From Actinoplanes philippinensis (GTDB lineage: Bacteria > Actinomycetota > Actinomycetes > Mycobacteriales > Micromonosporaceae): a DNA stretch of 64,000 nucleotides. The notes beneath the pieces are model-generated. The model made no database searches, had not been told where the DNA came from, and was given only the letters and a program-made list of their open reading frames with translations. The stretch spans positions 62,001-126,000 of the forward strand of contig NZ_FONV01000014.1 in the NCBI RefSeq assembly GCF_900113015.1. The letters run 5' to 3'. Shown here one piece after another: positions 25,677-34,036 of this stretch. A program made the translations under genes and the position numbers. Position 1 is the first letter of the stretch. Every line of letters starts with the position of its first letter.

Positions 25677-26492
25677 CTACCCGTCCGCGTCAGGTTTCGC
25701 CAGGTCACGGTAATGCGGGCGAAGCACGTCGGTGAGGGGTACGTGTCGCACCTTCACCGGTGGCGCGTCGAGGGCGCGGAGCAGCAGCTCCGGTGGGGTC
25801 ACGCCGCGCGCGGGCCGCTCCCGCAGCCGGCCCAGGCTGATCGCCGGCGACCAGAAATCGGCCAGCCGGGCGTCCAGCGGCTCCTCGTCGATCGCCAGCG
25901 GGTCGATCGTCTCCGACGGCTCGGGGGTGCCGCGCAGCGCGTCGAGCAGCTCGTCCCGGCCGCGGCCACGCCACGCCAGCACCAGGAACGGGTCGTCGTC
26001 GAACGCCTCGGCCAGCACGTAGAGCACCGCCGACCCGTGCTTGCAGGGCACCCCCCAGTCCGGGCAGTTGCAGTCGATGTCCAGCCGCTCCGGGAAGAGC
26101 GGCAGCCCCAGCTCGGTGAAGAGTTCGACGATCTCGTGCGGCATGTCACCGGCCAGCAGCGCGGCCCGGTAGAGGGCCCGGGACGCGAGGGCGTCGATCG
26201 CGTCCGACCAGCGGGCGTCGTCATAGGCGGGGACCCGGACGGTCACCTCGTACGGCTTCGGCCGCGACCCCTGGACGCGGGCCAGCACCCGCCCCGGGGA
26301 GAGCGCGAAGTCCATCACCTGGCCCTTGCGCGCGTAGTTGCGGCCGCGCGCGAGCCGGCCGGGGTCGCACATCTCCTCCAGGACGTCCACGAACCGGCGC
26401 GACCACCACTGCTCGCCGATCTTGCCGCGCTGGGACCGGACGGCGAGCCCGCCGTCCACCTCGATCGGCCGGCCGTGCTCGAAGAAGGCCAT
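25677..26492 (-). CDS. SWIM zinc-finger protein
   Basis: 271-residue protein with a SWIM zinc motif C141-x-C143-x6-C150-x-H152 (CNCPDWGVPCKH), which binds nucleic acid or protein. Flanking sequences typical of the family are WWSRRFVDVLEE near the N-terminus, RLARGRNYARKGQV and a C-terminal region rich in acidic and Arg residues. It starts one base after the stop of the SNF2 helicase gene and is certainly co-transcribed with it. The two are commonly paired in actinobacteria; the role of the pair is not established. Confidence 0.9.
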   Translation of the reverse strand: MAFFEHGRPIEVDGGLAVRSQRGKIGEQWWSRRFVDVLEEMCDPGRLARGRNYARKGQVMDFALSPGRVLARVQGSRPKPYEVTVRVPAYDDARWSDAIDALASRALYRAALLAGDMPHEIVELFTELGLPLFPERLDIDCNCPDWGVPCKHGSAVLYVLAEAFDDDPFLVLAWRGRGRDELLDALRGTPEPSETIDPLAIDEEPLDARLADFWSPAISLGRLRERPARGVTPPELLLRALDAPPVKVRHVPLTDVLRPHYRDLAKPDADG

Positions 26493-26493
26493 C

Positions 26494-29466
26494 TCAGCGC
26501 ACCGCCGCCGGGTCCAGCGAGAACAGCTCCCGCAGCTGGTCGGTGCTCAGATCGGTGATCCACTCCTCGCCGGTCCCGACGACCGAGGAGGCCAGCGCCT
26601 TCTTCCGCTCGATCATCGCGTCGATCTTCTCCTCCAGCGTCCCGGTGCAGATGAACTTACGGACCTGCACGTTGCGCGACTGCCCGATCCGGAAGGCCCG
26701 GTCGGTGGCCTGGTCCTCGACCGCCGGGTTCCACCACCGGTCGAAGTGGACGACGTGGTTGGCGGCGGTCAGGTTGAGGCCGGTGCCGGCCGCCTTGAGC
26801 GACAGCAGGAACAGCATCGGCTCGCCGGACGTCTGGAAGCGCTCGACCAGCTCGTCCCGGCGGGCCTTGCTCAGGCCGCCGTGCAGCCAGAGCACCGGTC
26901 GTTCGGTGTGCGCGGCGAGGTAGGGCTGCAGCAGCGTGCCCCACTCGGCGTACTGCGTGAAGATCAGGGCCTTGTCGCCGTCCTCGATGATCTCGTCGGC
27001 CAGCTCCTCCAGGCGGGCCAGCTTGCCGGACCGCCCGGGCAGCCGGGAGCCGTCCTTGAGCAGGTGGGCCGGATGGTTGCAGACCTGCTTCAGCTTCATC
27101 ATCGCGGCCAGCACGTTGCCGCGGCGCTGAATGCCCTCGCTGCTCTCGATCTCGGCCATCATGTCCTCGACCACGGCCTGGTAGAGGGTGGCCTGCTCGG
27201 GAGTGAGCGAGCACCACACCTTCATCTCGTTCTTCTCCGGCAGGTCCGAGATGATGCTCTTGTCGGTTTTGAGGCGGCGTAGCACGAACGGTCCGGTGGC
27301 CCGTTTCAGGGCGGCGGTGGCGTCCTCGTCCTGCCGGCTCTCGATCGGCTCCTGGAACCGGCGGCGGAACCGCTTCGCCGGCCCGAGCAGCCCGGGATTG
27401 CAGAAATCCATGATCGACCACAGCTCGGCGAGATGGTTCTCCACCGGGGTGCCGGTCAGCGCCACCCGGGTCCGCGCCGGGATGGCCCGGACCGCCTGCG
27501 ACTGCCGGGTGCCACTGTTCTTGATCGCCTGAGCCTCGTCGCAGACCACCCGGCTCCAGGTCACCGTGCGTAGTGTCGCCAGATCACGCAGCGCAGTCCC
27601 ATACGTGGTGATCACCAGGTCCGCCCCGGCGACCGCCTCGTCGAACTCCTCGCCCCGCATCCGGGTGCCGCCGTGGTGCACGTAGACGCGCAGCCCCGGC
27701 GCGAACCGGCCGGCCTCCTTGAACCAGTTGCTGACCAGCGACATCGGGCAGACCAGCAGGGTCTTCGCGCCCTCGTCGGTGAGCAGCAGCGACAACGTCT
27801 GGGCGGTCTTGCCCAGCCCCATGTCGTCAGCGAGGACCCCGCCCAGGCCGAGGCGACCCAAGAAGGTCAACCACGACAGACCCCTCTCCTGGTACGGCCG
27901 GAGCACTCCCTGGAATCCGGCCGGAGTGGCCATCGGGCTCAACCGCTCGGCAGCCTGCCCGGAGAGGAGATCACCGAGATCGCCGTCGGCGTCCACCTCG
28001 ACCAGCGGCAGATCCTCGTCGCCGCCCTCGACCACCTGCCGCAGCAGCTCTCCCGCGGTCATCTCGCCCTCGCGCCGCTGCCCGACCGCCTTGAGCGCCG
28101 CCTTCAGCTGCCGGTCGTCGAGCTCCACCCACTGCCCGCGGACCCGGACCATCGGCACCTTGAGCCGGGCCAGCTCGGCCAGCTCCTCGGCGCTCACCAC
28201 GCTGTCGCCGATCACCAGGTCCAGGCGGAAGTCGACGAGCTGCTCCAGGCCGAACCCGGAGTCCGCAGCGGCCTGCCCGGAACCGGACTTCGACTTCGTG
28301 CGGGTGGTCATCTTGAGGCCCACCGCCTTCCGCCCGGCCCACGCCGGCAGCTGCACCCCGAACCCGGCGGCCTGCAGCAGCGGGGCGGCCTGACGCAGAA
28401 ACTCGTAGGCCTCGGCAGTACTGAGAGTCATCTCGGCCGGGCGCTGCTCGAGCAGCGCCACGTGCAGTAACGGGAACAGGCGGACCGCGCGGCCCAGCCC
28501 GGCGAGCAGGGTCTCGTCGGGGCGGCGGGGCAGGCCGGGGAAACGGGCGCCGGCCCACAGGTCCGCGGCCGGCAGATAGAGCGCCGGGTCCTCGGCCGAC
28601 TGCAGCGCGAACTCCATCGCCCACACGTCGGTCTCCGGCGCCGGCTCGATCAGCCGGAAGCTGACCCGGATCGGCCCGTGCGCCTCGTTGGCGGCGCGCA
28701 TCCAGTCGTCGAGAGCCCGGCGCAGGTCACGGACGTCGGCATCGGCGGCGCCCGGGAGCGCCGGGTCACCGGTCAGCGCGGCGAGCCAGCGGTCGGGGAG
28801 GGCGGCTTTCGGCCCGGGGCGCTGGCCGACCATCAACCGGTCCGGCAGGACGGCCCGGGCCGCGCTGTCGAGCATCCATTCGAGGGCGTCGCGCACCGTA
28901 CGCCCCAGGGATTGACCTTCGCCGAAGGCGCGGACCACCGGCGGCATGCCGGCCGCGAAGTCCCGGAAGGAGGCGGTGTCGCCGCCGGTCAGCACCGGCC
29001 GCCAGCGAGCCGTGGGCATCCCGCCCTCGATCACCAGCTGCGGCAGCATCCGGCCGCGCCGGGCCAGGTCGCACGCATACCCGGCGAGCAGGCTCAGGTA
29101 GCGCAGCGACGACCCGGCGACCCACGGCGCGTCCGGATCGGGCTCGGCGAGCGACCCGAGGACGGCGAGCGCCTCCGGACCGGGCACGGTCAGCGCCGGA
29201 ACCGTCCAGACCGCGAGCCGGACGCCCCGGGCCGTGGTCTCCAGGCCGGTCTCCGGCGACGGCAGCGGGCCACCGCCGGCCGACGGGAGCGTGAGCTGCG
29301 CCGCACCGGCGACCGCCCCGGGCACGTCCGGAAGCTCGGCGGTGGCGAACGGGTGTGGCCGGGATCGCGCGCGCGAGGTGGTGGCCGACGGCAGGCCCGG
29401 ATCCTCGGCCCAGATGACCAGCCCGCGGCCGGGCACCCATCCACCGTGCACGACGAGCACTCGCAC
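26494..29466 (-). CDS. SNF2-family DEAD/DEAH helicase
   Basis: 990-residue SWI2/SNF2-type DNA translocase. The N-terminal half (to about 500) is the long SNF2-associated region of bacterial members. The ATPase core follows, with Walker A DDMGLGKTAQ near 550, motif II DEAQAIKN near 643, LTGTPVENHLAELWSIMDF (motif III region) and the C-terminal lobe with LIFTQYAEWG and VHFDRWWNPAVEDQATDRAFRIGQ (motifs V and VI). The partner SWIM gene lies one base downstream. GTG at 29466 is taken as start; a second GTG at 29460, with AGGGGG 5 bases upstream, is an equally good choice and shortens the protein by two residues. Likely roles are chromatin- or RNA-polymerase-linked DNA remodelling or repair; this is inference. 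Confidence 0.92.
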   Translation of the reverse strand: MRVLVVHGGWVPGRGLVIWAEDPGLPSATTSRARSRPHPFATAELPDVPGAVAGAAQLTLPSAGGGPLPSPETGLETTARGVRLAVWTVPALTVPGPEALAVLGSLAEPDPDAPWVAGSSLRYLSLLAGYACDLARRGRMLPQLVIEGGMPTARWRPVLTGGDTASFRDFAAGMPPVVRAFGEGQSLGRTVRDALEWMLDSAARAVLPDRLMVGQRPGPKAALPDRWLAALTGDPALPGAADADVRDLRRALDDWMRAANEAHGPIRVSFRLIEPAPETDVWAMEFALQSAEDPALYLPAADLWAGARFPGLPRRPDETLLAGLGRAVRLFPLLHVALLEQRPAEMTLSTAEAYEFLRQAAPLLQAAGFGVQLPAWAGRKAVGLKMTTRTKSKSGSGQAAADSGFGLEQLVDFRLDLVIGDSVVSAEELAELARLKVPMVRVRGQWVELDDRQLKAALKAVGQRREGEMTAGELLRQVVEGGDEDLPLVEVDADGDLGDLLSGQAAERLSPMATPAGFQGVLRPYQERGLSWLTFLGRLGLGGVLADDMGLGKTAQTLSLLLTDEGAKTLLVCPMSLVSNWFKEAGRFAPGLRVYVHHGGTRMRGEEFDEAVAGADLVITTYGTALRDLATLRTVTWSRVVCDEAQAIKNSGTRQSQAVRAIPARTRVALTGTPVENHLAELWSIMDFCNPGLLGPAKRFRRRFQEPIESRQDEDATAALKRATGPFVLRRLKTDKSIISDLPEKNEMKVWCSLTPEQATLYQAVVEDMMAEIESSEGIQRRGNVLAAMMKLKQVCNHPAHLLKDGSRLPGRSGKLARLEELADEIIEDGDKALIFTQYAEWGTLLQPYLAAHTERPVLWLHGGLSKARRDELVERFQTSGEPMLFLLSLKAAGTGLNLTAANHVVHFDRWWNPAVEDQATDRAFRIGQSRNVQVRKFICTGTLEEKIDAMIERKKALASSVVGTGEEWITDLSTDQLRELFSLDPAAVR

Positions 29467-29572
29467 CCCCTGGACGACGGGAGCGAACCCCCCGCGACGA
29501 CCCGTCGAGCCTATCCGCCGGCAGGGGCCGCCCCGGTGACCCTCGCCGCTGACGGTTGACGGCCGCTGGACG

Positions 29573-29585
29573 TACGCTTCAGATC
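29573..29585 (+). promoter_or_regulatory. -10-like hexamer for a leaderless mqnC transcript
   Basis: TACGCT (29573-29578) ends 7 bases before the GTG start of mqnC, with no Shine-Dalgarno. The 119-base divergent gap shared with the SNF2 gene shows nothing else clear. Confidence 0.4.
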
Positions 29586-30821
29586 GTGACCGCGAATCCG
29601 GAGATCGACAGCATCCTGCAGCGCGGCGCCGACGGCGGGCGGATCACGCCCGAGGAGGCGCTGCTGCTCTACACGGAGGCCCCGTTCCACGCGCTGGGCG
29701 AGGCGGCCGACGCGGTCCGGCGCCGGCGTCATCCGGAGGGCATCGTCACCTACCTGATCGACCGCAACATCAACTACACGAACGTCTGCGTGACGGCGTG
29801 CAAGTTCTGCGCGTTCTTCCGGGCCCCCAAGCACAAGGAGGGCTGGGCGCACCCGACCGAGGAGATCCTGCGGCGGGCGGGTGAGGCGGTCGACCTCGGC
29901 GCCACCCAGGTGATGCTCCAGGGTGGCCACCACCCCGACTTCGGGGTGGCGTATTACGAGCATCTCTTCTCCTCGGTCAAGCAGGCGTTCCCGCAGCTCG
30001 CGATCCACTCGATCGGCCCGAGCGAGATCCTGCACATGGCCAAGGTCGACGGTGTCTCCATCGAGGAGGCGGTGATCCGGATCAAGGCGGCCGGGCTCGA
30101 CTCGATCGCCGGGGCCGGCGCCGAGATGCTCCCGGACCGCCCGCGCAAGGCGATCGCCCCGCTCAAGGAGAGCGGCGCCCGGTGGCTGGAGGTGATGGCC
30201 ATCGCGCATCGGCACGGCCTCTCCTCGACCGCGACCATGATGATGGGTACGGGTGAGACCAACGCCGAGCGCATCGAGCACATCCGGATGATCCGTGACG
30301 TGCAGGACCTGGCCGTGGCGAACGGTTACCAGGACGTGGCGGTGGAGCAGTCGCACGAGGTCGGCGGCTTCCGGGCCTTCATCCCGTGGACCTACCAGCC
30401 GGAGAACAACCATCTCAAGGGCCGCACCCAGGCCACCACCATGGAGTATCTGCGGTTCATCGCGGTCTCCCGGCTCTTCTTCGACAACGTGTCCCACCTG
30501 CAGGCGTCCTGGCTGACCACCGGCAAGGACATCGGCCAGCTCTCGCTGCACATGGGCGTCGACGACCTGGGCTCGATCATGCTGGAGGAGAACGTGATCT
30601 CCTCGGCCGGCGCCAAGCACCGGTCGAACCTGCAGGAGCTGATCTCGATGATTCGTACGGCGGACCGGATCCCGGCCTGGCGTGACACCTGGTACAGGCA
30701 TCTCGCCGTGCACCACACGCCGGCCGACGACCCGACCGACGACCGCGTGGTCTCGCACTTCTCCTCGATCGCGCTGCCCGGCGGGGGCCGTAAACAGCTC
30801 CCGATGGTCGACGTCGCCTGA
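29586..30821 (+). CDS. mqnC: Cyclic dehypoxanthinyl futalosine synthase MqnC
   Basis: Radical SAM enzyme that cyclises dehypoxanthine futalosine to the spiro compound used by MqnD. The 411-residue protein has the cluster motif C68-x3-C72-x2-C75 (CVTACKFC), preceded by YLIDRNINYTN, and the conserved VMLQGGHHPDFG, EVMAIAHRHGLSSTATMMMG and FRAFIPWTYQPENN segments, all typical of MqnC and distinct from MqnE. I chose the GTG at 29586 because the -10-like TACGCT fits a leaderless start; a TTG at 29556 would add 10 residues. The gene is followed by a 292-base gap before menG. Confidence 0.95.
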   Translation: MTANPEIDSILQRGADGGRITPEEALLLYTEAPFHALGEAADAVRRRRHPEGIVTYLIDRNINYTNVCVTACKFCAFFRAPKHKEGWAHPTEEILRRAGEAVDLGATQVMLQGGHHPDFGVAYYEHLFSSVKQAFPQLAIHSIGPSEILHMAKVDGVSIEEAVIRIKAAGLDSIAGAGAEMLPDRPRKAIAPLKESGARWLEVMAIAHRHGLSSTATMMMGTGETNAERIEHIRMIRDVQDLAVANGYQDVAVEQSHEVGGFRAFIPWTYQPENNHLKGRTQATTMEYLRFIAVSRLFFDNVSHLQASWLTTGKDIGQLSLHMGVDDLGSIMLEENVISSAGAKHRSNLQELISMIRTADRIPAWRDTWYRHLAVHHTPADDPTDDRVVSHFSSIALPGGGRKQLPMVDVA

Positions 30822-31060
30822 CCGAACCGGTCCGTTCGGGGGGTGGCAGTCAGCCGTTCGGCCAGGTTCGGGTCGTCGGACCGGTGAGGCTGGGTTGCTC
30901 CTTCGTAACGAGCCCGCCGGTTGGCTGTACCGGGTCCTTTCCGCTGGTTACGTTGCCTGTGTAAGGCACCGGAACACTTATACGTCGCCTGCCGCGGTCA
31001 GCGTGGGTGACGAGCATTCGGACCCGACCGATGGCGGTCGTATATATAACGCACAAGGCA

Positions 31061-31088
31061 CGGGCGGGATGGGTGACCATCCCGCCCG
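31061..31088 (+). terminator. Strong hairpin with a GTGA tetraloop between mqnC and menG
   Basis: CGGGCGGGATGG (31061-31072) pairs perfectly with CCATCCCGCCCG (31077-31088) around GTGA, a GNRA-type loop, followed by TTCTGTTAT. It ends 25 bases before the menG start, so it could be the mqnC terminator or an attenuator in the menG leader. The rest of 30822-31060 contains an AT-rich TATATATAAC at 31040-31049 and a weak TTGCCT/TTATAC promoter candidate at 30953 and 30978; I see no reading frame there that looks real. Confidence 0.6.
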
Positions 31089-31113
31089 TTCTGTTATCTG
31101 GCAGGCTTGCCTC

Positions 31114-31809
31114 GTGACGCGCGCAGATCTGGACAAGCAGCCGCACGAGGTCGCCGAGATGTTCGACGGCGTGGCGAATCGGTACGACCTCACCAACACG
31201 GTGATCTCCTTCGGGCAGGACCGGGGGTGGCGGCGTTCCACCCGGGCGGCCCTCGGGCTGCGGCCGGGGGAGCGGGTGCTGGATGTCGGCGCGGGCACCG
31301 GGGTGTCGACCGAGGAGCTGAGCCGGTCGGGCGCGTTCGCGGTCGGCGCGGACATCTCGGTGGGCATGCTGCGGGCCGGTCGCCGGGTGCGGGCCGAGGT
31401 GCCGCTGCTGGCCGGTGACGCGCTGCGGCTGCCCTTCGCGGATGCCACCTTCGACGCCGTGACGATCTCCTTCGCGCTGCGCAACGTGGTCGACACCGGT
31501 GCGGCGCTGCGGGAGTTCGCCCGGGTGACCCGGCCGGGCGGGCGTCTGGTGGTGTGCGAGTTCAGCCACCCGGTCAACGGCCCCTTCCGGACCGTCTACC
31601 TGCAATATCTGATGCGCTCGCTGCCGGCCGTGGCGCGTGCGGTGGCGAGCAACCCCGAGGCGTATGTCTATCTCGCCGAGTCCATCCGGGCCTGGCCCGA
31701 CCAGCAGGGCCTGGCGACCCGGATCGCCGGGGCCGGCCCGTGGGATCGGGTCGGCTGGCGCAACCTGACCGGCGGGATCGTGGCCCTGCATCGGGCCACT
31801 CGGGTGTAA
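31114..31809 (+). CDS. menG: Demethylmenaquinone methyltransferase
   Basis: SAM-dependent methyltransferase (MenG/UbiE family) that methylates demethylmenaquinone in the last step of menaquinone formation. The 231-residue protein has the UbiE start pattern VAEMFDGVANRYDLTNTVISFGQDRGWRR, SAM motif I VLDVGAGTGVS, motif II DATFDAVTISFALRNV and motif III RPGGRLVVCEFSHP. The length is standard. The GTG at 31114 is the first start that gives a normal N-terminus. Confidence 0.94.
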   Translation: MTRADLDKQPHEVAEMFDGVANRYDLTNTVISFGQDRGWRRSTRAALGLRPGERVLDVGAGTGVSTEELSRSGAFAVGADISVGMLRAGRRVRAEVPLLAGDALRLPFADATFDAVTISFALRNVVDTGAALREFARVTRPGGRLVVCEFSHPVNGPFRTVYLQYLMRSLPAVARAVASNPEAYVYLAESIRAWPDQQGLATRIAGAGPWDRVGWRNLTGGIVALHRATRV

Positions 31810-31858
31810 AACCGTCATTCGCTGAACAAAGCGGTGAATGCGCTGCTTTGCTCGGATC

Positions 31859-32119
31859 ATGACTGATATCGGACAACTCGACGACACCGACATCGACCTC
31901 CCCATCGACGAGGGTGAGGCGGGTGAGCGCCGTGCCACCGAGCTGGCCACCCGGCTCCGGGCGGTCGCGGCGCAGGACCCCGATCTCGCCCAGGATCTTG
32001 TCGAAGGGCTGATCGTGGCCCTCGACCGGGCGATGGGGGGAACCATCCGCGAGCACCTTGACGGTCCGGCTCTCGGCGTGGCGGACCGGGTCCTTCAGGT
32101 GCCTGAGCAGGGACGTTAG
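31859..32119 (+). CDS. Small acidic hypothetical protein
   Basis: 86 residues with an acidic N-terminus (MTDIGQLDDTDIDLPIDEGEAGE) and a predicted helical middle (LATRLRAVAAQDPDLAQDLVEGLIVALDRAM). No family is recognised. It lies 49 bases after menG and 120 bases before the MenJ-like gene, in the same direction. The third codon positions are GC-rich as in neighbours, which supports it as real. The start lacks a clear ribosome binding site. Confidence 0.5.
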   Translation: MTDIGQLDDTDIDLPIDEGEAGERRATELATRLRAVAAQDPDLAQDLVEGLIVALDRAMGGTIREHLDGPALGVADRVLQVPEQGR

Positions 32120-32190
32120 TCCGGGCGAAACAATTAGGCGGACCTAAGCGCAAAGATCTTCGATTGTCGGCCTAGACTCCGATCGAGGCA

Positions 32191-32214
32191 TGCTTGTGAA
32201 CTAATTCACGAGCA
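32191..32214 (+). promoter_or_regulatory. Crp-like palindrome upstream of the MenJ-like gene
   Basis: TGCTTGTGAA-CTAA-TTCACGAGCA is a near-perfect inverted repeat. Its core TGTGA-N6-TCACG (32195-32210) fits the Crp/Fnr-family consensus TGTGA-N6-TCACA except for the last base. It lies about 25 bases before the GTG at 32240. As RNA it could also form a small hairpin in the leader. The Crp assignment is inference from the motif. Confidence 0.5.
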
Positions 32215-32239
32215 TCCCGAGCGAGGCGGAGGTTGGACC

Positions 32240-33535
32240 GTGAACGACCACGTAGCGAGTGGGCCCGTCGCCGACGAGGCGGACGTGATCGTGGTCGGAG
32301 CGGGCCCGGGCGGTTCCGCGGCGGCGTACCACCTGGCTCGGCACGGCGTCCGGGTCCTGCTCCTGGAGAAGACCGAGTTCCCCCGCGAGAAGGTCTGCGG
32401 CGACGGCCTGACCCCGCGCGCGGTCCGCCAGCTCATCCGGATGGGTGTCGACACCTCGGAGAAAGCGGGCTGGCTGCAGAACCGGGGCCTGCGGGTGATC
32501 GGTGGCGGCGTCCGGCTCGAGCTGGACTGGCCCGAGCTGGCCAGCTTCCCCAACTACGGCCTCGTCCGTACCCGGATGGACTTCGACGACATGCTGGCCC
32601 GGCGCGCGGTCGAGGCCGGCGCCCTGCTGCGGACCGGGGTGAACGTCACCGGCCCGGTGCAGAACGACGACGGCTACGTGATCGGCGTCGAGGCCAAGGT
32701 CGGTCCCGGCAAGGAGCCGGCTCAGTTCCGGGCTCCGCTGGTGATCACCGCGGACGGCGTCTCCGGCAAGTTCCCCCTCGCGCTCGGCCTGGCCAAGCGC
32801 GACGACCGGCCGCTCGGTGTGGCGGTCCGGCGGTATTACCACTCGGCGGTCAAGGCCGACGACGACTACCTGGAGTCCTGGCTGGAGCTGCGCAGCGCGC
32901 AGGACCCGGCGCGGCTCCTGCCCGGCTACGGCTGGATCTTCGGGCTGGGCGACGGCCGGGTCAACGTGGGCCTCGGCATCCTCAACTCATCCGACGCGTT
33001 CGGCAAGACGAACTACCGGCACCTGCTCACCGACTGGCTCGGCAGCACCCCCGAGGAGTGGGGCCTGCGCGACGAGGACAACGCGGACGGCCCGACCCTG
33101 GGCGCCGCTCTGCCGATGGGCTTCAACCGGGTGCCGCACTACACCCGTGGCGTGCTGCTGGTCGGCGACTCCGGCGGCATGGTCAACCCGATGAACGGCG
33201 AGGGCATCGCCTACGCGATGGAGTCCGGCGAGATGGCGGCCGAGGTGGCGGTGCAGGCCCTGGCCCGTCCGTTCGGCCCCGAGCGCGAGCGGGCTCTCCA
33301 GGCGTACCCCGCCGAGTTGAGTCTCCGGTTCGGTGGTTATTACCGGATCGGCGGGATCTTCGTGAAGCTGATCGGCAATCCGCAGATCATGAGGTTGGCG
33401 ACCAAGTACGGCATGCCGCAGCCCCTGCTCATGAAGTTCGTCCTCAAGCTCCTGGCCAACCTCACCGACCCCCGGGGTGGCGACGCCATGGATCGCATCA
33501 TCAACGGTTTGACCAAGGTGGCGCCCTCCGTCTGA
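32240..33535 (+). CDS. Geranylgeranyl-reductase-family flavoprotein (MenJ-like menaquinone reductase)
   Basis: 431-residue FAD-dependent enzyme. The N-terminal dinucleotide-binding motif is VIVVGAGPGGSAAAYHLARHGVRVLLLEK, followed by the family motif FPREKVCGDGLTPRAV; GVLLVGDSGGMVNPMNGEGIAYAMESGEMAAE is the second FAD motif. In M. tuberculosis the related MenJ (Rv0561c) reduces one isoprene unit of menaquinone and is encoded near a MenG homologue and a polyprenyl synthase. The setting here, between menG and nuoA, agrees. GTG at 32240 has GGAGG 8 bases upstream. Reduction of other polyprenyl lipids cannot be excluded. Confidence 0.88.
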   Translation: MNDHVASGPVADEADVIVVGAGPGGSAAAYHLARHGVRVLLLEKTEFPREKVCGDGLTPRAVRQLIRMGVDTSEKAGWLQNRGLRVIGGGVRLELDWPELASFPNYGLVRTRMDFDDMLARRAVEAGALLRTGVNVTGPVQNDDGYVIGVEAKVGPGKEPAQFRAPLVITADGVSGKFPLALGLAKRDDRPLGVAVRRYYHSAVKADDDYLESWLELRSAQDPARLLPGYGWIFGLGDGRVNVGLGILNSSDAFGKTNYRHLLTDWLGSTPEEWGLRDEDNADGPTLGAALPMGFNRVPHYTRGVLLVGDSGGMVNPMNGEGIAYAMESGEMAAEVAVQALARPFGPERERALQAYPAELSLRFGGYYRIGGIFVKLIGNPQIMRLATKYGMPQPLLMKFVLKLLANLTDPRGGDAMDRIINGLTKVAPSV

Positions 33536-33627
33536 CTTGGAAATCAGGCAAATCAGGCACCCCGACCAAAGGACAGCACAACCACAGTAACTAGTGTGAA
33601 GCGGCTAACAGTCGTACGGGAGTAGAA

Positions 33628-33993
33628 ATGACGATCAACCCTTATGTCCCGATCGTCGGGTTGCTGATTCTAGGCGCCCTGTTCGCGTTGTTCTCGGTGT
33701 CCGTCGCCCCCATCGTCGGGCCCAAGCGCTTCAACCGCGCGAAACTCGACGCTTATGAGTGCGGAATCGAGCCGGCGCCAACGCCGATCGGTGGCGGGCG
33801 GTTCCCGGTGAAGTTCTACCTGACCGCCATGCTCTTCATCATCTTCGACATCGAGACCATCTTCCTGTACCCGTGGGCCGTCTCCTTCGACATGCTCGGC
33901 CTGTTCGGGTTCGTGGAGATGGTCCTGTTCATCCTCACCGTCTTCATCGCCTACGCGTACGTATGGCGGCGCGGCGGCCTCAACTGGGACTGA
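33628..33993 (+). CDS. nuoA: NADH-quinone oxidoreductase subunit A
   Basis: 121-residue membrane subunit of complex I with three helices, next to the quinone site. The conserved loop KLDAYECGIEPAPTPIGGGRFPVKFYLTAMLFIIFDIETIFLYPWA includes the family Cys and the buried acidic residues. Starts nuoA-N, a complete 14-gene operon in canonical order. GGGAG precedes the ATG. The 92-base gap after the MenJ-like gene contains a duplicated 9-base unit, AAATCAGGC, at 33541-33558 and may hold the nuo promoter. Confidence 0.96.
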   Translation: MTINPYVPIVGLLILGALFALFSVSVAPIVGPKRFNRAKLDAYECGIEPAPTPIGGGRFPVKFYLTAMLFIIFDIETIFLYPWAVSFDMLGLFGFVEMVLFILTVFIAYAYVWRRGGLNWD

Positions 33994-34036
33994 CCCCAAC
34001 GACTTTTTAGGTCTTCTCACTGGAAGGCATTGCGAC

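Noticed and set aside
30850..32046. 398-residue minus-strand open frame
   Set aside because: Opposite menG, whose methyltransferase motifs are unambiguous.
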